Source of the DNA: Dendrocalamus latiflorus
Taxonomy: Eukaryota > Streptophyta > Magnoliopsida > Poales > Poaceae
Direction: 5' to 3'
Assembly (NCBI GenBank): GCA_017311315.1
Contig: CM029617.1
Location: 8,445,820-8,509,819, forward strand
DNA length: 64,000 bases
Every line of letters begins with the position of its first letter. The stretch's first letter is position 1. Below the pieces are notes generated by a model. It made no database searches. It was not told the DNA's origin and worked only from the letters and a program-made list of their open reading frames with translations. Below are positions 58,943 to 64,000 of the stretch, in pieces. The position numbers and the translations under genes were made by a program.

Positions 58943-59266
58943 GCTTTCCACCATTACTGTGGCTGGGGCTATCGGTGCACCCGGTTGCACCATCGGAGCT
59001 GCAGCGACTACGACCTACGCTCCTGGGTTGCCCGATACGCCGGTGTGGCGGGCTTCGGGGTCAGTGATGAGGCCGAGTTGCCGCCAGAGCCGGTCGCCGC
59101 TCCCGCACCGGGGGCAGGGACGGTGGCCGTGCCAGCATGGGCGCCGGCGTTACCGCTCCCGACAACCCGGTCAGTGCTGCCGGTGTCGTGGGGTCGACCG
59201 TCACGCTAGCGGTGGGGTCGATCGCCGCGCCGTGAGCGTCGACGTCCGTAGCTGTCGTGAGCGTCG
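58943..59266 (-). pseudogene. 5' end of the outer gypsy gag, cut off by the solo LTR
   Basis: Minus-strand Met at 58993, preceded by an in-frame TAG, begins a reading frame that continues without a shift into 51645 once the solo LTR and one TSD are ignored. The rest (58994-59266) is leader. It ends abruptly at the damaged 5' LTR with a repeated GTGAGCGTCGA, and no primer site is present. Confidence 0.7.
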
Positions 59267-59506
59267 ATAGACCAAACAGAGAGAGAGAGAGGTATGGTAG
59301 TGGATAGTTTGGTGAGCAATACTTAGGGTTTCCCCATGGCCTGGATGGTATATATATATATATTCACATGGGGAGTGTTTTACACCAATACCCATACATT
59401 CAGGTATCCCTTACAAGAGCATTTATATCATTATACATGTCCCATTTCGGGCCTTACAGCCTTCTAACAGGCCGGTTGGGCTTAGGTGGGGGTCACCTCT
59501 ACAACA
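59267..59506 (-). repeat. Gypsy LTR (5'), outer element, slightly truncated
   Basis: Matches 47985-48214 (TAGACCAAACAG...CACCTCTACAACA) but lacks about the first dozen bases on its left side. Flanked on the right by TCTCA. Confidence 0.85.
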
Positions 59507-59511
59507 TCTCA

Positions 59512-60249
59512 AAACCTAATAAGATAAGTTTCATATTTGGACAAATAAAAATAGCGCTCTAGCAGTCATAATAAAGTAGTAGGTTGTGAACTATGTAGTT
59601 TGGCTAACAAGACCGCATATGACTTTCTGAATAAACAAAAACAAAGGTAATTCAAGAATCTACTACAGAAACAGAAAAATACCCTAAAATAAAATTATAC
59701 AAAAGGCAGGATATCAAAGAAAATATTTTAAGATAGACAAAATAATCCTAACCTTGGTAAACCCTACAATTTATAAAACAACAATAATAAAGCATTTTGT
59801 CTCAAACAAGTTGGGATAGGTTAGGAATGAAACCTCCTCAAGGTCAAAGAAATGATAGCCTCATAATAAAACCTACAAGGCTAAAACCCTAAGACCTACA
59901 TCTTGCCATCCGAACCGAGAGCCTAAAACACCGTCCCTAAACATTCTTCTTATATCATAGTTCTGGTATATAGATTGCTCACTTCTATGCACTGCTATCC
60001 AAAGCTAACTTTTTGGATACATTCCAATACCTCAAGTCTCTTTTAACTGCTTCCTCTCAAGTCAGTCTTGGTTGGTCTCTGTCTCTTCTTATATTTTTGG
60101 TTCGTCTTAAGTTAATTTTGAGTTTCATTCCATGAAAATGTGGCCTTTTATACGTTGGCATGCCAAGTCTAACACAACCCACCTCATTTTTCCTAGTTTG
60201 AGACATGCTACAAAAAAACTACATATATAGAGTAGTTTTTGAATAAAAT
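59512..60249. other. A/T-rich sequence without recognisable genes
   Basis: Contains CTCAAACAAGTTGGGATAGG (59801-59820), a string common in decayed plant transposons. Nothing else is identifiable. Confidence 0.4.
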
Positions 60250-60535
60250 TATTCCAACCTAAAATTTTACCATAACCTTGGTGAACCACTACAAAAAATA
60301 ATAGAAAATTTTCTAAACTAGACAAAATTGTAGTAACCTAGATGAACCCCTATAGAAAACAGAGATAAAAAAAATACTAACATAGACCAAATTGTAGCAA
60401 CTTTGGTGAACCCCAACACAAGACACAGATATAAATTGAAGTAACCTAGTTGAACCTCAACAAAAAAAATAGAGAGACAAATATTTTCTAACCTAGACAA
60501 AAATGCATCAATCTTGGTGAACCCCAACATAAGAC
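60250..60535 (+). repeat. Diverged tandem repeat, about five units of 50-65 bp
   Basis: Recurring CTAACCTAGACAAAATTGTAG and CTTGGTGAACCCCAACA-type blocks alternate. Units differ strongly, so the array is old. One relative sits at 59746-59775. Confidence 0.6.
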
Positions 60536-61930
60536 GGGAAGAAAATGAATATGAACTCTTATGCTAATATCCACTGTTGTTTTTCTTATGCAGGTCCTCC
60601 AATGGCAAGGAGTTGCACATAGTGGTGACTGTGAATCACATTCAGCAAGCAATATCATAAGTGTAAAACTATTATTTGCTAGAAGGACTTCTAAAAATCA
60701 CTAGTACTTAAAAATATGAGTTGGTGATCGTATATCTATTCTTCCTCCTCTATCCATAGTTGTCCAATTTGACCGCAAGGTAGGATCTAGGCCATCCGTC
60801 TCACACCCCTTCCCTCCTCTCTCTCTCTCTCAATCAAACTGCCCCTCTCCCTCCACTTCCTCTTTAGTTCTTTCCTCATTCCTCCTCCCCCAATTAAGCC
60901 AGAACGCCTCCATTCCTCTCCTCTTTGGTAAATCTAGGGTTATGATTGGCCAATCTGGTCACCTCCTTGTCAGCGGCCAGCGCCAGCGACCATGACTCCC
61001 GCTGCCACCATCTTTCTCTCCCATGCCTCGATGCGTCACCATCATCCTTCCCAAACTGCTCCCCTTAAACTGCCTACACCTCTTCCCTCCCCACACGGCC
61101 ACACCTCCAAGGTCCCAATTGCCCTCCCTTCTTGAATTCTCCACCGCAAAACAGCCCCAACGGAGGTGAACTTGGTGTCGGCCGACGCAGGGACAGTCGG
61201 ATCTAGCAGTGAGTAGGGTTGGGGGTCGATGGGATCCGACAGCGCTGGGGTGGAGGGTGATGACCCCGATGGAGGTGGAGGTGGTGGTGGCCGAATCCAA
61301 TGGTGAGGGGGTTAGGGATGGTGTATCCTTGGTGTGCCACTACCGTGGGGGTGGGAAGCCCTCGACCACCAGCCCCGCCGCACTGGTGGCCACGGCTCCC
61401 TTCCTTGGGTTTAGGGTCAACACTGCCTTCCTCTTCGACACTAATGGACTTAGGCAGGTTAGTGGTGTTTGTTTTGACTTGGCTTTGGTTTGTGGCTTAT
61501 TCACTGCTTTCAATGGACGACGCTAACTGTTATGGTTACACGTTCAATAGTAGATGATAAGGCTTCGGGGGGCCTACTGCCGATGGTTTTTTTATCTTAG
61601 TATAAGTATTTGTACAAATAAATTAAATACTAATAAGTCATTTCAAAAAGACTGTCTCGATAAACCGTTTTAAAATAGCGATGAAAAAAATAGTTTTATA
61701 TATTTGTTTAGAAAAAACTAGAAACCATAAATCATAAGCTTAAAAAAAGCCGTCAACTGAGTGGAGTCACCCAGAATGGGTGAACCAATGGGACGCGCCC
61801 TAGTACCTCTCTATTTCGTCGGTTATTTATTTACCTTACATTAGCCTGAGACAATGACAACGAGATAGAGGATGAGGAAGAAAGGTAAAGCAGGGAGGCA
61901 AGAGTGTTATCGTCCGTAACAGGAATCCCA
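60536..61930. other. Sequence without a supported gene
   Basis: A pyrimidine-rich tract (60800-60900) and a G-rich stretch (61200-61400) give open frames on both strands with no recognisable domain. A/T-rich sequence follows from 61560. Confidence 0.4.
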
Positions 61931-61949
61931 TTCCCATAAGGGGCGGACC

Positions 61950-62106
61950 TACATGCCTTATGCAAATGCTTAGTGGGTATAGTTGCAAAGAAAATATTGT
62001 AGATTTAGCCGGGTTCGAATCTGCTTAACCGACATGCCTTATGCAATGCTTAGTGGGTATATTTGCAAAGAAAATATTGTAGACTTAGCCTGGTTTGAAT
62101 CTACTT
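61950..62106 (+). repeat. Tandem duplication of about 78 bp
   Basis: ATGCCTTATGCAAATGCTTAGTGGGTAT... at 61953 is repeated as ATGCCTTATGCAATGCTTAGTGGGTAT... at 62034. The shared block continues through GCAAAGAAAATATTGTAGA and TTTGAATCT. Confidence 0.85.
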
Positions 62107-62699
62107 TAATCTTAGGCTTAGGATTCTACAGTAACTCACTGTTAAATAGTACGTATTTTAAAACAGAGTCTACAGAAAAATTATAGTATAAATTATACCA
62201 AATTCAACTGTACCAGCTAAAATCATATATGACTATTTCCTTTTACGTACTGCCTCTCATAAATAGATCAAAATTTTAAAAACACAGCCATAAACTGTAA
62301 GCCGTAGTCCAAAAAACCCACACAAAAGCTCAGCCAAGTAAACCCCCGTACCAACCACTCTCAATTCTCGAAGAATCAATCAAATTGTGAAAGAAAAGCG
62401 TACGTAGACAAAAGCGTTGGAAAGTCAAGGAAGTGCAAGGTCCAGGAAAGCAACAGGACACCCAAACTGTTGGCTCTCTCAATTAAAAAAAGAAAGACAA
62501 CCAACTGCTGGCTCTCTCAATTAAAAAAAGAATGAAAAGAAAAACAACTAACTACTGTTTAACGTAAATTTATCAAACTATGAGGGGACCACTTGCTTAA
62601 GACTGGAATATAACGCCGCCCCTGCATGTCACATAATCCTGGCGAACTCCGCCCCTGCGTGTCCCCGCGTGTCACGTAAACCCACGTTACGCGTACGAC
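62107..62699. other. A/T-rich flank of the hAT element
   Basis: Holds a 40-bp direct duplication at 62466-62535 (CTGGCTCTCTCAATTAAAAA and GTTGGCTCTCTCAATTAAAA). No gene seen. Confidence 0.5.
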
Positions 62700-64000
62700 T
62701 AGGGGTGAAAACGGGCCGGGTATTTCCCGCCCGCCCGCCCGCCCGTATTAAAACGGGTCAAATTCGGGTCGTAAATTCGGGTACCCGGAACCTCATACGG
62801 GTATCGGATCCGAATACGGGTATTTTTTGGCGGATACGGTATAGGGTTCGGGAGGTCGGTATCCGACGGATACGGATTATCCGGTATAAAATTCGGATAT
62901 TACCCGCTTACCTATTCGGGTATTACCCGGATTACTTTACCAGGCCGAAGTCCGAACCTCAGTTCCGAATCATCCGAATTATTCCGAACTCACCGACTCA
63001 CCGTTCGGTTCCACAGCGGCACAGCGGACAGCGCTCCAAGCCTCCAACCAGTTCGGCCGTTCGGGGCTTTGGGGCTTGGGCGACCCGCGACCGCGAGTCC
63101 TCGGCCGATTCCCCAATCCCCATCTCATTCCCTTCGGCCGAGTGCCCGACGCGGCGACGCCGACTACCCGAGTGCCCGACGCCGACGGCCGACGCGGCGG
63201 CGCCCTTGTCCCGTGGTCTTCCCCTCCCAGCATCGCCTCCGCCCGTCCGCAGATCCACTGGTCGAGGCCTCGAGGCGGCGTAAGGCAGGCACCGAGCACG
63301 GGAGATTCGACCTCGCCGCCACCGGATCTACGCCGAGTGCCCGACGGCCGACGCGGCGGCGCCCCTGGTCTTCCCCTCCGTGGACGTCCTCAGGCCGCCA
63401 TCCCAGCACCGCCTCCGCCCGTCCGCAGATCCACTCGGCGATTCGACCTCACCGCCGTCGATTCGACATCGCCGCCGTCGATTCGACCTCGCCGCCACCG
63501 GATCTACGCCGCCTGGTCGAGGTACGCCAGATCTGCCTAGAGGGGATGTGCTTAGCACTTTGCTTGAGGGGATTTGCCTAGAGCCTAGAGGGGATTGTAC
63601 AATGCAATAAACCAGATGTTCAATTCTACAATGCATTTGAGGATGATTCATATGTGATATGTGTATATTGTGCAGTAGTATTTCCCAACTAGTCTCGTCT
63701 CCTGGGCTACCGCTAGTGTTGTGCTGCAGTAGGATGATTCAAGGTTTGCAACTTTGCATGCAGTAGCCAGTAACGGCACAAGGGCCGTGAACACATATAG
63801 CTTAAGATCAATTTACATGTTAGGTGAATATTTTCTGTGAGTGTATATTTGCTCATATAAATGTATCTTTGCCCATATAAGTGAACACATATATGTTGCT
63901 GCGAAGATGTTAATTGAATACAACGTAGCCATTGCCTAACATAATCTGGTCATTTCTGCTTGAACTATGGTGTTTCCTTGTACAAGAGATTTGTCTTAAG
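62700..64000 (+). mobile_element. Terminus and leader of an Ac-like hAT transposon (continues beyond window)
   Basis: TAGGGGTGAAAACGG at 62700 closely resembles the Ac terminal repeat. It is followed by about 250 bp dense in ACGGGT/ATACGG/CGGATA motifs, the pattern of Ac-type subterminal transposase-binding sites. Then comes a GC-rich block (63010-63540) like the GC-rich leader of Ac. It has a direct repeat of about 100 bp (63168-63265 and 63336-63440) and a 21-bp minisatellite GTCGATTCGACCTCGCCGCC (63435-63500). The 8 bp before the terminus are CGTACGAC less one base of overlap; the partner copy and any transposase would lie right of the window. Confidence 0.7.

Larger units (their letters stand above)
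47972..59506 (-). mobile_element. Gypsy retrotransposon (outer member of the nest), degenerate
   Basis: Minus orientation. The 3' LTR is at 47972-48214 and the 5' LTR at about 59267-59506. Flanks are ACTCA (47967-47971) and TCTCA (59507-59511), a duplication with 4 of 5 matches. The interior holds a decayed gag-protease (49684-51645) whose N-terminal codons continue at 58943-58993 beyond a nested insertion. Reverse transcriptase, RNase H and integrase are absent. The 5' LTR has lost its last bases together with the primer site. The Gag zinc-binding motif ([14 protein letters not shown]) is of the type seen in Tat-lineage gypsy elements. Confidence 0.85.

Noticed and set aside
62669..63651. 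Overlapping ORFs in the hAT leader
   Set aside because: They run through subterminal repeats and a GC-rich duplicated leader, with frames open on both strands. No transposase motif.

Overview
The window is plant nuclear DNA, almost certainly from a grass (Poaceae, possibly Oryza or a relative). Nearly every base belongs to transposable elements. I see no intact host gene, no rRNA or functional tRNA gene and no CRISPR. The grass call rests on the retrotransposon families, GC-rich LTR promoters and hAT/PIF-type DNA transposons. I cannot name the species.

Region 1 (1-22431) is a tandem array of one Ty1/copia element on the minus strand. Its layout is LTR-internal-LTR-internal, with neighbouring units sharing LTRs. 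Three internal domains are each exactly 4270 bp (911-5180, 6147-10416, 11373-15642). A fourth (19685-21495) lost its pol 3' part where a foreign 3.86-kb LTR fragment (15824-19684) sits. All units carry the same lesion: the pre-integrase zinc-binding region and the first integrase catalytic Asp are missing, and gag and pol lie in different frames. The array was therefore amplified from an already defective copy.

Region 2 (22726-46461) is a nest of DNA transposons around a second tandem LTR array. The outer pair of 20-bp inverted repeats (22726 and 46458, TAT on both sides) contains a fragment of a PMT-type (DUF248) methyltransferase gene and a small MITE. Inside lies a short hAT-like element (24975-46222, 8-bp TSD with 7 matches). 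It is split by a 20.2-kb LARD-like array (25267-45432): three 4.68-kb LTRs and two non-coding internal domains of about 3.07 kb, bounded by one perfect TSD (CAGAG). The LTRs are almost identical, so the array is young.

Region 3 (46607-46964) is a long A/T-rich foldback element followed by unremarkable spacer.

Region 4 (47972-59506) is a three-level nest. A minus-strand gypsy element with a decayed gag-protease carries a 1.83-kb solo LTR in its gag (TSD GCTTT). That solo LTR carries an intact 5.45-kb sister of the outer element (TSD CGTAC). The innermost element lacks gag and pol on its own strand. It has a 14-unit 65-bp minisatellite and, on the opposite strand, a four-exon gene of about 815 codons with a putative gypsy-type transposon domain (PF04195-like) and a coiled-coil C-terminus. 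This is the most unusual object in the window.

Region 5 (59507-64000) is low-information sequence with several local duplications. It ends with the terminus and GC-rich leader of an Ac-like hAT transposon that runs off the window.

TSDs give a clear insertion order for each nest. The TSDs, inverted repeats, PBS, PPT and splice-site calls were read directly from the bases. Family names are judgements from motifs. No database search was possible.
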